A DNA stretch of 64,000 nt from Catenulispora acidiphila DSM 44928 (GCF_000024025.1 NC_013131.1:2170001-2234000), one strand, 5' to 3'; shown: positions 51,023-60,180, numbered from the stretch's first letter. Program-made: numbers and translations. Notes: generated from the letters alone by a model not told the origin.

Positions 51023-51424
51023 GGGGGAGAACGCGAACGCGCGGAAAGTGATCCGGTCGAGAGTGATCTGGTCGAAAGTGATCCGGTCGAACCGGCGATG
51101 GTTCCTGCGGGCGCTCGCCTAGGCGTTCACCGCAACCGGCATCGTGACGATCATCCGGGGATATCCGCGGCCAGGTGCGTTCTGCCTGGCGATCGTCCCG
51201 GTCTGTCTATCGTTCCCCAGCGAGCCTTCTCGCCTGTCCGTTCCACCACGATCGGGCCGCCCGGCGCCATTGCCGGCCTGCGACCCGACCCCACCGATGA
51301 GACCCACACGGTCTCACCGCGTCGTGCTGGTCCTTGCTACGTCAGCATTATCGAAGTCAGTGCACTGTCAATGCATCGCGCGCTGCCTCATAACAATCAC
51401 CGATATCGGTACTCGCTCCCGGAC
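51023..51424. other. 400-base spacer with a short tandem repeat
   Basis: No gene is supported. It starts with three 15-bp repeats (separate entry). The part near 51335-51415 is AT-richer than its surroundings and shows nothing recognisable. The converging MarR and barrel-like genes end at each side. Confidence 0.4.
51046..51090. repeat. 15-bp tandem repeat, three copies
   Basis: AAGTGATCCGGTCGA (51046-51060), GAGTGATCTGGTCGA (51061-51075) and AAGTGATCCGGTCGA (51076-51090) follow the MarR gene by 24 bases. Copies one and three are identical. They could be repeated protein-binding sites or slippage products. Confidence 0.8.
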
Positions 51425-52528
51425 TCACCCCGCCGCCGGAATCCCCTCCAGCCACCGCGCGTACTGCAGCGTCGAGATCAGCGCGATCGTCGACTCCGCA
51501 CCCTGATTCGGGTTCCGCCAATCCTGGCCGAGGCCGTCGAAACCGCCGCCGGTGCTCTCGTCGAACATCGGGATCTTGCTGTCGTTGTCGCCGAGGAACC
51601 AATTGATCGCCATCCGCACGCCGGTCAGCCACTTGGCGTCGTTGGTCGCCGCGTACGCGCGGGCGCAGGCGTCGGCATAAGCCGCAGCCTCGATCGGCTG
51701 CTGATGGAACGCGGGGCGCGGGTCGCCGAGGGACCAGCCGCCGGCAGGTGTCGGTGACAGGTGTCCATCGCGCGTCGACAGGGTGAGGAGCCAGTCCAGC
51801 AGCCCCAGGCCGTCGCGCAGCAGGGAATCGTCGCCGAGGTACTGGCCGGCGGCTATGAGTGCCTCGGGCAAGGCGGGATCGCCGTACTCCAGGCGCGGCT
51901 CCGGCCAGGGCCACTCCGGATCCGATCCGGGGCGGCCGATGGTCTCGGCGGCATCGGCGAGCACGCTCAGCGCCGCCGGGTGGCCGGGGTGGGACGCGGC
52001 GACTTCGGCGGCGCCGAGGGCGGCATAGGCCATGGCATGGTTCAAGCGGCTCTGCGGGCCCAGGCCGGCGCGCAATTCCGCGCCGTCCGCGAAGCGTTCC
52101 AGCGCCACCGCGCGGATCCACGGCGTCGGACCGCGGTTCGCGGCGGTGCCCAGCGCCCACACCCCGCGTCCCCACCACTCGCCGGTCTCCGGCTCGTCGT
52201 GCCAGACGCGGTCCAGGCCCATGCGGTTGTGGAAACCGCGTTCGCGGTCTTGGGCGTGCAGCAAAAACGCCAGGTAAATTTCCGCCAGTCGCAGCAATTG
52301 CGCGGACGGATCAGGCTCCCGGCACACCACGATCAGCCCGCGCGTCACATCGTCCACGCAGTAGCCGTGCCATCGCTTGGGGATCGGGCCCCGGGCGTGC
52401 TCGAACAGTCCCGTGTCGTCGCTCATGCGCGCCAAGTGCGCGAATGAGGGCTCTGGCACCTTGCCGGCGAGCAGCCGCCGCAGCTCCTCCTCCGACGGCC
52501 GGGTGGCCAGATGATCATCGATCGCCAT
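51425..52528 (-). CDS. Six-hairpin (alpha/alpha barrel)-like protein of unknown function
   Basis: 367 residues, mostly amphipathic helices with repeated patterns (LLRLAEIYLAFLLHAQDRERGFHNRMG, RLNHAMAYAALGAAEVAASHPGHPAALSVLADAAETIG, QPIEAAAYADACARAYAATNDAKWLTGVRMAINWFLGDND) and a conserved ending GQDWRNPNQGAESTIALISTLQYA. This resembles the (alpha/alpha)6 proteins found near glycosyltransferases in actinobacteria. Catalytic residues cannot be assigned and there is no signal peptide. AGGAG lies nine bases before the start. Confidence 0.65.
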   Translation of the reverse strand: MAIDDHLATRPSEEELRRLLAGKVPEPSFAHLARMSDDTGLFEHARGPIPKRWHGYCVDDVTRGLIVVCREPDPSAQLLRLAEIYLAFLLHAQDRERGFHNRMGLDRVWHDEPETGEWWGRGVWALGTAANRGPTPWIRAVALERFADGAELRAGLGPQSRLNHAMAYAALGAAEVAASHPGHPAALSVLADAAETIGRPGSDPEWPWPEPRLEYGDPALPEALIAAGQYLGDDSLLRDGLGLLDWLLTLSTRDGHLSPTPAGGWSLGDPRPAFHQQPIEAAAYADACARAYAATNDAKWLTGVRMAINWFLGDNDSKIPMFDESTGGGFDGLGQDWRNPNQGAESTIALISTLQYARWLEGIPAAG

Positions 52529-52586
52529 CAGATCAGGCTCCTTTCTACCGAATCAGTCGCCCTACCCGATTTGCTCGAACATATGC

Positions 52587-53606
52587 CTACTCCTGAGCCT
52601 CCACCTGACGCTGCCGGATGCTGAAGAACGCGAACGCCACCAACAGATGCGGCAGCTCGGCGACGGCGGAGAACTGGCTGTCGTGGAAGTTGAACGCCTC
52701 GGTGATCAGGAGGTCCATGAGGATCGCGGCTTTGGCCAAGCGGTAGGACGTCAACTGCCGCCCTCGAAGCCGCATGACCGTCGCGCCGACGACGAGGATC
52801 GCGGCCGCACTGCGGGTCACCGCGCTGATGGTGATCGCGCCGGCGTCGGTGCTGTGCGGTTCGCCGGTCGCCGCCTGCGCGATGAACACGATCGCGACGA
52901 CGATGTGCGACAGGATCAGCAGCACGAAGAAGACGGCGTCAGCACCGCGCAGCGCCGAGACACGATCTGCCCAACCGCGGATGCGGTTCAGCAGTACCGC
53001 GACACGGCTCGGCGCGCGCAGCGGAGCCACCGCCAGCAGGCGCAGCACGGCGTCGCGATCCTGATCGGGACACCCGGCCAGCATCCGGGTGGCGGCCTCG
53101 CGCTCCTGCGGTGTCAGGCCACTGATCAACCCGCTCGCCGCGATCTGAGCCGCCGCGGCAAGCCGTTCGGAGTCCTCGCCTGCCTCCGCGACCGTGTCCC
53201 GGCCCAGGAGCGAAGCCACCACCAGCAAAGCCGCGAACACTAAGTAGATGATCGCCGCAGCCGGCCGGAAGAAGTAGTCGTTGGTGGTGGTCAGGTACTT
53301 GCCGACCTCGTCGACGAACAACCCGATGCCGACACCGCCCACCAGCGCGGTCCATACCCGCGCGCGTCCGCCGGCCCACACCAGCGCGACGGTCAGGGCG
53401 GCGATCATCAACAGGCCGCCCCACACCACGTGCCCAATGTGGATCTCGCCGCCGCCGATGCGCGGATAGCCGGTCGCCGCGAGATACCCGCGCGTGATCA
53501 GGACCGTCGCGATGCCCGCGAGCGCCATCAACCGCAGCCTCGCGGCGCCGTCCGCGAGCCGAAGACGGCGGCGCGTCGGGCGGGACGGAGCTGCGGTCAT
53601 GGTCAT
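52587..53606 (-). CDS. Multi-pass integral membrane protein of unknown function
   Basis: 339 residues. Hydrophobic segments lie near 25-45, 57-77, 82-102, 115-135, 222-245 and 260-278, with a weaker one near 315-335. The cytoplasmic loop between segments four and five (~140-215) contains LTPQEREAATRMLAGCPDQDRDAVLRLLAVAP. GEIHIGHVVWGGLLM, with two His in a helix, is distinctive. No family was recognised. It ends 58 bases after the upstream region of the barrel-like gene on the same strand. Confidence 0.7.
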   Translation of the reverse strand: MTMTAAPSRPTRRRLRLADGAARLRLMALAGIATVLITRGYLAATGYPRIGGGEIHIGHVVWGGLLMIAALTVALVWAGGRARVWTALVGGVGIGLFVDEVGKYLTTTNDYFFRPAAAIIYLVFAALLVVASLLGRDTVAEAGEDSERLAAAAQIAASGLISGLTPQEREAATRMLAGCPDQDRDAVLRLLAVAPLRAPSRVAVLLNRIRGWADRVSALRGADAVFFVLLILSHIVVAIVFIAQAATGEPHSTDAGAITISAVTRSAAAILVVGATVMRLRGRQLTSYRLAKAAILMDLLITEAFNFHDSQFSAVAELPHLLVAFAFFSIRQRQVEAQE

Positions 53607-53663
53607 CGGTCGAGGGTATCCGACCGTGCGCCGAGCGTTTCCGCGATCCTTCGCCGTGCCACG

Positions 53664-53695
53664 GAAAAGCGGCCCCGCCGCAGAACGGGGCCGCT
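53664..53695 (-). terminator. Terminator of the sedolisin gene
   Basis: AGCGGCCCCG (53668-53677) and CGGGGCCGCT (53686-53695) form a perfect 10-bp stem with an 8-base loop. On the minus strand the stem is followed by TTTTCC, as expected for a rho-independent terminator for the gene ending at 53803. Confidence 0.85.
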
Positions 53696-53802
53696 CTTCA
53701 GTACCGATGAACCTGGTTCAGTCCTCGCCGCCGATCACACCGGCTGCTGCGGGCCGAACCCACGCCGTTCGCTGACTGTGCCGGCTGTCGACCGGCACGT
53801 TC

Positions 53803-55053
53803 TCAGCTACCCGCGGTGAAGGCGGTCAGCCCGTTCGGCGTGCCCAGGCCCGTCGGGCCGTCGTAACCCTGGCCGGCGGTGCAGTAGTAGTCCGGCGAGC
53901 AGCTGCCGTTGCTGCCGCTGGTGACGTCGTTCAGGTTGCCGGTGTGCGCGTAGGGGTAGGACGCCGGGACGTCGTTCGAACCCGGGGTTCCGGCCAGCGC
54001 GTAGACCGAGGCGATGATCGGCGAGGACGCCGAGGTGCCGCCGTACACGGCCCAGCCGTTGCCGCCGTAGGTCTGGTAGACCGCGACGCCGGTGGCCGGG
54101 TCGGCGACCGCGGAGACGTCCGCGACCATCCGGTTGGCGCAGTCGGTGTCGGTCTGCCACGAGGGCTTGGCGACGTCCTGCGAGCAGCCCGAGCCGGCGC
54201 CCTCGGTGTCGCTGGTCCCCCACACCGATTCCGACCAGCCGCGGCTGGAAGAGTCCTTGGTCAGCGAGGTGCCGCCGACCGCGGTGACGTACTGGGAGGA
54301 GGCCGGGTACTCGGTGCCGGCGGAGTAGGCGCCGTCACCGGAGGAGGCGGTGATGGCCACGCCGGGGTGGTCGAAGTAGGTGGAGTCCGACTGGCCCTCC
54401 GAACCGTCCTCGGAGCCGCCGTAGCTGTTGGAGACGAACTTCGCACCCTGCGACACCGCCTGGTTCACCGCGGTGCCCAGGTCGTTCATGTTCGCCGAGG
54501 TCGCCTCGACCAGCAGGATGTGGCAGTCCGGGCACACGGCCGAGACCATGTCCACGTCCAGCGAGATCTCGCCGGCCCAGCCCTGGTCGGCGGTCGGGTA
54601 GTTGCTCCCGCCGTTCTGGTCGATCTTCTTGAAGCAGCCGTTGTCGGTGGTGCACGCCGGCAGGCCGTACGTCGAGCGGTAGGTCGCCAGGTCCGACTCC
54701 GCGTTCGGGTCGTCCTGAGCGTCCACGATGGCCACCGTCTGGCCCGATCCGCCGCTGGCCGGCAGCGAGTAGGCGCTGTCCAGATCGGCCGGACCGAAGC
54801 CGGAGGGCAGCCCGTTGGCCGCCATGGCATGGGCCTTCTTGTCAGTGCGCTTCAACGCGAAGCACGTGGCATACCCCGGCGCGACAGCCTGGCTGCAGCT
54901 GTGCACCGAAGCCGGCCCGGAGGCCGCGGAGGAGGACGCCGGAGACGCCTGGGCGGCGACAGCGCCCGCGGTTATCAAGCCGGCGACGCCCAACAGGGCA
55001 GCGGCCGCACGCGTCGTTGCGCGCCCCCGCTTCTTCCGAGTGAGCTGGAACAC
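53803..55053 (-). CDS. Secreted sedolisin-type serine protease (S53)
   Basis: 416 residues. Signal peptide ~1-37. The catalytic domain begins PADLDSAYSLP. Sedolisin signatures are GEISLDVDMVSAVCPDCHILLVEA (Glu and Asp four residues apart), the oxyanion Asp in SSGDGAYS and the nucleophile in YGGTSASSPIIASVYAL. The propeptide typical of many S53 enzymes is very short here (~45 residues) and cysteine pairs suggest disulfides. It would act as an acid-tolerant extracellular protease. A terminator follows; its 308-base upstream region is AT-richer. Confidence 0.88.
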   Translation of the reverse strand: MFQLTRKKRGRATTRAAAALLGVAGLITAGAVAAQASPASSSAASGPASVHSCSQAVAPGYATCFALKRTDKKAHAMAANGLPSGFGPADLDSAYSLPASGGSGQTVAIVDAQDDPNAESDLATYRSTYGLPACTTDNGCFKKIDQNGGSNYPTADQGWAGEISLDVDMVSAVCPDCHILLVEATSANMNDLGTAVNQAVSQGAKFVSNSYGGSEDGSEGQSDSTYFDHPGVAITASSGDGAYSAGTEYPASSQYVTAVGGTSLTKDSSSRGWSESVWGTSDTEGAGSGCSQDVAKPSWQTDTDCANRMVADVSAVADPATGVAVYQTYGGNGWAVYGGTSASSPIIASVYALAGTPGSNDVPASYPYAHTGNLNDVTSGSNGSCSPDYYCTAGQGYDGPTGLGTPNGLTAFTAGS

Positions 55054-55361
55054 TCTTGCTCCTTGTCGATCGTGGGACGAGAGGTGGCGTTACGGATCAG
55101 GGCAGCGCTGAGCCGGATCACAGCTCGCAAGACCTTGATCAGTGTTAGTACTATCGCTGACAGTAGCGGCGACAATAAAGGGCGAGAGCGGCAAAGTTTT
55201 TGTAAAGCCCCTATGGGGAAAACCCTTGCAGAACCCCGAAAAACCGGCACTGGCGTGGCGTTTCGCCACGTCATGGCATGGCGTGACAGCGCGAATAAGC
55301 CTTCTTGCTTGGCTTATCCGAGCTAGTGGAAAGCAATTTGGCTTATAAGGAACGCCACCGA
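55054..55361. other. Upstream region of the sedolisin gene
   Basis: A 308-base spacer that is noticeably AT-richer than the flanking genes. It contains the hairpin CGTGGCG-ttt-CGCCACG (55254-55270) and two copies of TTGGCTTAT near 55310 and 55340. It likely holds the promoter of the protease gene and the 3' end region of the M56 gene; no element was defined with certainty. Confidence 0.4.
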
Positions 55362-56510
55362 TTACCCGGCCGCTGAATTGCCAAACGCCGCATCCCAAGA
55401 GGTCCCGGGAAAGACCGATGCGACCGATCCGACCGATCCTGCCGACCCGACCGACCCCGCTGACCCGACTGCTCCGACCGATTCCGCCGCTCCGGCCGCC
55501 CCCACCAGCCTCACCGATGGCGGCAGCGCCAAGGCATCCGCGTCCCCGTCCTTGTCCGGCGGACACCCGTGGATCACCGTCGCCACGGACAACGCGGCGA
55601 GCACCAACGGCACGATGATCAGCAGCGCGGAACCGATCGCGCCCATCGCCAGACCCCGCCGCCCGTTCTGCCCGTGCGCGAGCCGCGTCACTCGCGAGGA
55701 CGCCGCCGGCCGCCGATCCATCCCGACACCGAGCGCGAACCCGGGCGCACTCCCCGGCGCCGTACTCCCCGCACCCAGCACCGCCAGCGCCGAAACCAGC
55801 GCCACCGTCCCACTCCGCCGCACCGCCGCATCATCGGCGATGAACTCCACCAACCGCCGCGTCTCCTGCTCGACCAACCCCAGCAACCGAATCCGCGGCG
55901 CCGTGCGATGGATCGCGTGCGCGAACGCCACGGCGAAGTGATGCCGCCCGGTCAAGTGCGCCCGCTCATGCGCCAACACCGCACCAAGCTGCGCCGGCGA
56001 CAACCGCGTCAGGGCACTGCTGGTGATGACGATCGTCCCCGGCCGCCCCGGCAGGCAATAACACCCGGGCTCATCATGCTCCAGCACCAGAACCCCGAGC
56101 TCCTGGTCGGCACGCGCGCAAATCCGCAGGATCGCGATGTGCTTCCGCCGAGTCCACCAAGCAGACAAGAAGGTCGCAGCCAGACAGAACCCGACCCGCA
56201 CCACAAGAGCAGCGCCCGCCACCAGCCCGAACCACCCCAAAAACGGCCCGACCGGCGAATCGTCGTTAATGGGCAGCTGATCAGCACACCGATCAATCTG
56301 CGGATCCATCCGCGACAACGTATCGATCAACGTCAACCCCAACGCCAACCCCGCCGTAGCCGCCGCGGTCAAAAAAGAACAACTCACCACCTGCAGCACC
56401 ACAACAGTCACCCGAGGCATCCGCCCCGAAGGCCAAACCCGAGCCACCACCCCCGGCCCAACCACCGCCAACAGCAGCGCGTAGGACCCCAGAATCAGCG
56501 CGGCGATCAC
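55362..56510 (-). CDS. M56-family (BlaR1-like) membrane metallopeptidase
   Basis: About 382 residues if started at GTG 56510, where a hydrophobic helix VIAALILGSYALLLAVVGPGVV begins as in other family members; the frame continues upstream to 56771 through low-complexity sequence. Further helices lie near 35-60 and 85-110. The zinc-binding motif LAHERAHLTGRHH (HExxH) and the downstream VEFIADDAAVRR (third ligand region) are intact. A fourth helix (~300-325) precedes a Ser/Gly/Val tail coded by a 9-bp repeat. Such proteases usually pair with a BlaI repressor to sense cell-wall damage; no BlaI gene is present here. Confidence 0.8.
   Translation of the reverse strand: MIAALILGSYALLLAVVGPGVVARVWPSGRMPRVTVVVLQVVSCSFLTAAATAGLALGLTLIDTLSRMDPQIDRCADQLPINDDSPVGPFLGWFGLVAGAALVVRVGFCLAATFLSAWWTRRKHIAILRICARADQELGVLVLEHDEPGCYCLPGRPGTIVITSSALTRLSPAQLGAVLAHERAHLTGRHHFAVAFAHAIHRTAPRIRLLGLVEQETRRLVEFIADDAAVRRSGTVALVSALAVLGAGSTAPGSAPGFALGVGMDRRPAASSRVTRLAHGQNGRRGLAMGAIGSALLIIVPLVLAALSVATVIHGCPPDKDGDADALALPPSVRLVGAAGAAESVGAVGSAGSVGSAGSVGSVASVFPGTSWDAAFGNSAAG
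55419..55490. repeat. 9-bp-period repeat in the M56 C-terminus
   Basis: Imperfect GACCGATCC/GACCCGACC-type units repeat with a 9-base period and encode the Gly-Ser-Val-Gly-Ala run at the end of the M56 protein. The frame is kept throughout. Confidence 0.6.
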
Positions 56511-57315
56511 GGCCCGACGCCCAGGTGTTGGGGGAGCGAGCGCGGGTGCGGCTGTGCTCGCCGAATCGACGCCCAGCCCCGATCTGCGTGCCGTGACGTA
56601 CGCCGAGCCGCCGGCCGATCCAGCCGCCAGCCCTCGCGCGGACCTGCCAGCCGGAACGCTTGACCTCGACCGCCCGCCCCCGGAGCCGCAATTGCCTGCC
56701 CGCTTGCCTCGCGAGCTTCCAGCTGGACTGCCAGCCCGACCGCCTGCCGAGCCAGCTTTCCGAGCGCGCATCGTGCCGAGCTTGCTATATCGGTTGCCTC
56801 CTGAGCCGACTCCCCGGGCACGCGCCGAGCCTCAGCCGTCTTCAGACTTGCCTCCTGAGCTGGTTCCCCGAGCACGCCCGAAGCCTGGGCTGCCTTCCCG
56901 GTAGCCTCCCGAGCCGCAGCCTGCCGCTCCCGCAGCCCTGACAGCTCCCACAGCCCTGACAGCTCCCGCAGCCCAGGCAGCTCCGGTAGCCCTGGCAGCT
57001 TCGGTAGCCCCGGCAGCCCTGACAACTCCGGCAGCCCCGGCAGCCCTGACAACTCCGGCCGCCCCGGCAGTTCCCTCAGCCCTGGCAACACCGAGCCGCG
57101 CCCCGATCCGGCGCCGCACTCTCCCCCCGCCGCCTCCAGGGCCCCGAGCAGTCTCATCCCCGAGCGCGTTCCTCTCCCCGGTTCACCGGTTGCCCGACCG
57201 TCGCCGGCGAGATCCGTCGCGGCGGCGTCTGGGGTGGAGATTAGCGAACAGACCTATGGGCGTGAACCATTCGCCCCCGGAAAGCGGCCTCAGCGGCTGG
57301 CGCGATCGCGCCTCC
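56511..57315. other. Low-complexity tract between pnuC-like and M56 genes
   Basis: 805 bases of repetitive GC-rich DNA open in several frames on both strands. A minus-strand frame (56507-57157) would encode a Leu/Pro/Gly-rich protein with PGLPELSGL repeats, but codon pattern and lack of a convincing start prevent a call. No BlaI-like repressor was found in any frame. The tract includes a minisatellite at 56931-57085. Confidence 0.5.
56931..57085. repeat. Minisatellite of 18- and 27-bp units
   Basis: Units related to CGCAGCCCTGACAGCTCC follow one another, including two nearly identical 27-bp copies at 57003-57029 and 57030-57056. All unit lengths are multiples of nine, so reading frames survive changes in copy number. 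Confidence 0.75.
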
Positions 57316-58002
57316 TCAGCCGCTGAGTGCCCCTTCCAGCTGCTCGGGCAGACCGTTCCTCGGCGAGGCGATCTGATTCCCGGTGCGCTTTGCCCAGTCG
57401 CGGATCCCGGCGAGCACCATGAAGAAGAAGATCCCGTAGACGATCCCGGAGAAGTACAGGTGCGAGTGGACCGCCAGCGGCACGCCGACGAGGTCCACGG
57501 CCAGCCACGCGAACCAGAACTCCACGTAGCGCCGAGCCTGCGTGTACATCGCGATGACGGTCCCGGTGAAGATCCACGCGTCGCACAGCACCATCCACCA
57601 CGGCGCGCCGGGGTAGAAGGACCAGTTCATCGCCTTCAAGAACGCACCCAGCGCCCCGGTCCCGGCGATCATCGCCGCGACCAGGACCAGCCGCACCGGC
57701 CACGACGCCCAGCCGACCACGACCGTCCCCTCGTTCGCCTTGTTCCGCCGCCACGTCGCCCACCCCCACGAAGCCGCGACGATGATGATGATCTGCCGCC
57801 CGGCATTCCCCGTGAGGTGGACGTTCAGACTCGCCACCAGCAGGCAGACCGAGCCCAGAATCTGCACCGGCCAGGAGATGACCAGCCGCCGCAGCGCCAG
57901 CACCACCGTGAGCAGCGCGAAGATGTTGCCGATGAAGTCCGACCAGTAGACGGAGAGCCCGAAGAAGCTGAATTGGTGGTTGAGCCAATCGAACGCGTGC
58001 AT
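57316..58002 (-). CDS. PnuC-family vitamin transporter
   Basis: 228-residue membrane protein with about seven helices. WSDFIGNIFALLTVVLALRRLVISWPVQILGSV and the aromatic WGWATWRR, NWSFYPGAPWWMVLCDAWIFTGTVIAMYTQARRYVEFWFAWLAVD match the PnuC fold, which carries nicotinamide riboside, or riboflavin in the RibM subgroup. Start 58002 has TTGGAG six bases upstream. No FMN riboswitch was recognised in the 5' region, so the substrate is left open. Confidence 0.85.
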   Translation of the reverse strand: MHAFDWLNHQFSFFGLSVYWSDFIGNIFALLTVVLALRRLVISWPVQILGSVCLLVASLNVHLTGNAGRQIIIIVAASWGWATWRRNKANEGTVVVGWASWPVRLVLVAAMIAGTGALGAFLKAMNWSFYPGAPWWMVLCDAWIFTGTVIAMYTQARRYVEFWFAWLAVDLVGVPLAVHSHLYFSGIVYGIFFFMVLAGIRDWAKRTGNQIASPRNGLPEQLEGALSG

Positions 58003-58181
58003 ACGAATCTCCAAGGTCCCGCAGGCCAAGAAAAATCCCGCCCGATCCACAACCGAGTCCTCGCCCGTCGAGCGACTGCGTTCGCGTCCCGTTTCATGCC
58101 CACTGCGGTTCCCGTGACGCACACGCGCGGAGTTCGGCGGCGGCGCGTGCCTGGTGTGCTTCTGTCAACGTTGCGGCAGTC

Positions 58182-59090
58182 TCAGTGATCCGCCGTCGCG
58201 TGCGCGTCAGACCACTGCAACAGGAATTGCAGCGCCTTTTCGGACTCGGACCCCGGCTCGGCGGTGAAGGCGATCAGCTTCTGGTCGGGGTGGGTGTCGA
58301 CTGAGAACTGCTGCACGTCCAGGTGCATGGTGCCGACGAGTGGGTGGTTGTAGGTCTTGACCAGCTCGCTGGGTCCTCGGACCTGGTGTGTGGCCCACCA
58401 GGTGCGGAAGTTCTGGTCGCGGACGCTGAGTTCGCCTACGAGGGCGTTCAGTGCGGGGTCGTTGGGTCTGCTGCCGGCTTCCATGCGGAGGGTTGCGACG
58501 CAGTTCTTGCCGGCGCGTGGCCAGTCGGCGTAGAGGGTGCGGAAGGATTCGTCGAGGAAGGTGAGGCGGATCATGTTGCGGTGGGCCGGGGGGAGTGCGC
58601 TGAAGTCGGTCAGGAGTCCGGCGGCGCCGCGGTTCCAGGCGAGGACGTCCATGCGGTGGTTGACGACGATCGCGGGGATATCGGTCATGGTGTCGAGCAG
58701 TCGGTGCAGGCGTGGCGCCGCCTCGGATTGGCTCGGGCGGCGGGTCGGGGCGCTGTGCGTGACGTCGGCGACCGTGAACAGGTACGCGCGCTCGTCGGGT
58801 GCCAACTGCAGGGCGTCGGCGAGAGCGTCGAGCACCGTACGGGAGACCCGCGTCGTGCGGCCCTGCTCCAGCCGCACGATGTAGTCCACGCTCACGTGTG
58901 CCAGCATCGCCAGCTCCTCGCGGCGCAGGCCGGGCACGCGGCGCAGCCGGCCGTCGTCCGGCATGCCGGCGGCGAGCGGATCGACGGCGGCGCGGCGGGA
59001 GCGTAGGAAGTCGCCGAGGCCGGTGCCGCCGGTGCCGTAGGCGTGGTCGGCGTCCCGAGCGTCGCTGTGCGCGTGTGGTGCGGAGGCCAT
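58182..59090 (-). CDS. XRE-family regulator with MmyB-like ligand-binding domain
   Basis: 302 residues. The helix-turn-helix LRREELAMLAHVSVDYIVRLEQGRTTRVSRTVLDALADALQL (~55-100) precedes an MmyB-like domain with IPAIVVNHRMDVLAWNRGAAGLL and MIRLTFLDESFRTLYADWP. These regulators are common in actinomycetes and usually control a divergent short oxidoreductase or hydrolase gene, here the one at 59230. Start at 59090 is chosen for GGAG nine bases upstream; GTG 59105 is an alternative. Confidence 0.86.
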   Translation of the reverse strand: MASAPHAHSDARDADHAYGTGGTGLGDFLRSRRAAVDPLAAGMPDDGRLRRVPGLRREELAMLAHVSVDYIVRLEQGRTTRVSRTVLDALADALQLAPDERAYLFTVADVTHSAPTRRPSQSEAAPRLHRLLDTMTDIPAIVVNHRMDVLAWNRGAAGLLTDFSALPPAHRNMIRLTFLDESFRTLYADWPRAGKNCVATLRMEAGSRPNDPALNALVGELSVRDQNFRTWWATHQVRGPSELVKTYNHPLVGTMHLDVQQFSVDTHPDQKLIAFTAEPGSESEKALQFLLQWSDAHATADH

Positions 59091-59229
59091 GCCCTCAGTC
59101 TCCACGGCTTTCGAGCATCGTGCCTGGTACTGGTTTGCATAGGCGAGACCGTCCCTGGTTGCGGGCTTCCGGGCGGGCGAAGGTGGAGACCAAGCACGAA
59201 GTCACCACCGCGAAGGAGCTCGGTACCAA

Positions 59230-60153
59230 ATGAGGACCGATGTCACGTTCACCAGCAACGGCCTGAAGATTTCGGGCCATCTCCACCTCCCGCAGACCAT
59301 CGCCGCCGCCGACACCGCGACCCCGGCGCCCGCCGTGGTCGTCGGCCACCCCGGCACCGGCGTGAAGGAGCAAGCCGCCGGCCTGTACGCCGGCCGCTTG
59401 GCCGCCGCAGGCTTCATCGCCCTCGCCTTCGACGCCGCATACCAGGGCGAGAGCCAGGGCGAACCGCGCGGCCTGGAAGACCCGGCGCAGCGCGTCGAGG
59501 ACCTGAAGTCCGCCGTGTCGTTCCTGACCACGCACCCCGCCGTCGACCCGGATCGCATCGGCGTCCTGGGCATCTGCGCCTCCGACGGCTACGGCCTGAC
59601 CGCCGCCGCGACCGACCACCGCATCCGCGCCGTCGCCACCGTCAGCGGCGTCGACATCGCCCGGCAGTTCAAGGTCGGCGCCGACGGCACGCAAGACCCG
59701 GCGCTGTTCCAAAGCCTGCTCGACGCCGCCGCAGCCGCCCGCACCGCCGAAGCACGCGGCGAGGGCGGCCAGACCTTCAGCCTCTTCCCCGCCACGGCCC
59801 AGGAAGCCGAACTAGGCGGCCCGCACGCCTTCGAAGGCTGGGAGTACTACTGCACCCCGCGTGCCGCCCACGAGCGCTCGGCCAAGACCCTGACCTGGTC
59901 CAGCGTCGACCGCATCGCCACCTTCGACGGACTGGCGACCGTCAGCCTCATCGCCCCGCGCCCACTGCTCCTTATCGCCGGTCGCCAAGCGGTGACCTCC
60001 TGGATGAGCGTCCACGCCTTCCAGAACGCGACCGGCCCGAAGGAACTCCACTGGATCGACGGCGCCTCCCACGTCGACCTCTACGACAAGGACGAGTACG
60101 TCACGCCAGCGATCGCCAAGCTCGCCGAGTTCTACACGGCGAACCTGGTGTAA
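59230..60153 (+). CDS. Alpha/beta hydrolase, dienelactone hydrolase-like
   Basis: 307 residues. PAPAVVVGHPGTGVKEQAAGLYAGRLAAAGFIALAFDAAYQGES is the usual N-terminal half with oxyanion region, and the nucleophile elbow appears as GICASDGYG, where Cys or Ser could attack; the general His is in DGASHVDLYD and an Asp precedes. Related proteins next to XRE/MmyB genes are of unknown substrate. The start has AAGGAG twelve bases upstream. It is divergent from and probably controlled by the XRE regulator. Confidence 0.83.
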   Translation: MRTDVTFTSNGLKISGHLHLPQTIAAADTATPAPAVVVGHPGTGVKEQAAGLYAGRLAAAGFIALAFDAAYQGESQGEPRGLEDPAQRVEDLKSAVSFLTTHPAVDPDRIGVLGICASDGYGLTAAATDHRIRAVATVSGVDIARQFKVGADGTQDPALFQSLLDAAAAARTAEARGEGGQTFSLFPATAQEAELGGPHAFEGWEYYCTPRAAHERSAKTLTWSSVDRIATFDGLATVSLIAPRPLLLIAGRQAVTSWMSVHAFQNATGPKELHWIDGASHVDLYDKDEYVTPAIAKLAEFYTANLV

Positions 60154-60160
60154 CGGCAGC

Positions 60161-60180
60161 GGTCTATCCGGACATAGACC
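60161..60180. repeat. 20-bp inverted repeat downstream of the hydrolase gene
   Basis: GGTCTAT and ATAGACC are separated by CCGGAC, beginning 7 bases after the hydrolase stop. It could be a weak terminator or an operator for the small reading frame at 60199. The arms recall DasR half-sites, but spacing is wrong. Confidence 0.5.

Noticed and set aside
56507-57157. A Leu/Pro/Gly-repeat protein on the minus strand
   Set aside because: Repeats are open in several frames on both strands; there is no convincing start, and no known fold. Kept only as a low-complexity tract.
58003-58181. A flavin or NAD riboswitch before the PnuC-like gene
   Set aside because: None of the conserved FMN-riboswitch blocks could be seen on the minus strand, and no NAD-type aptamer was recognised.
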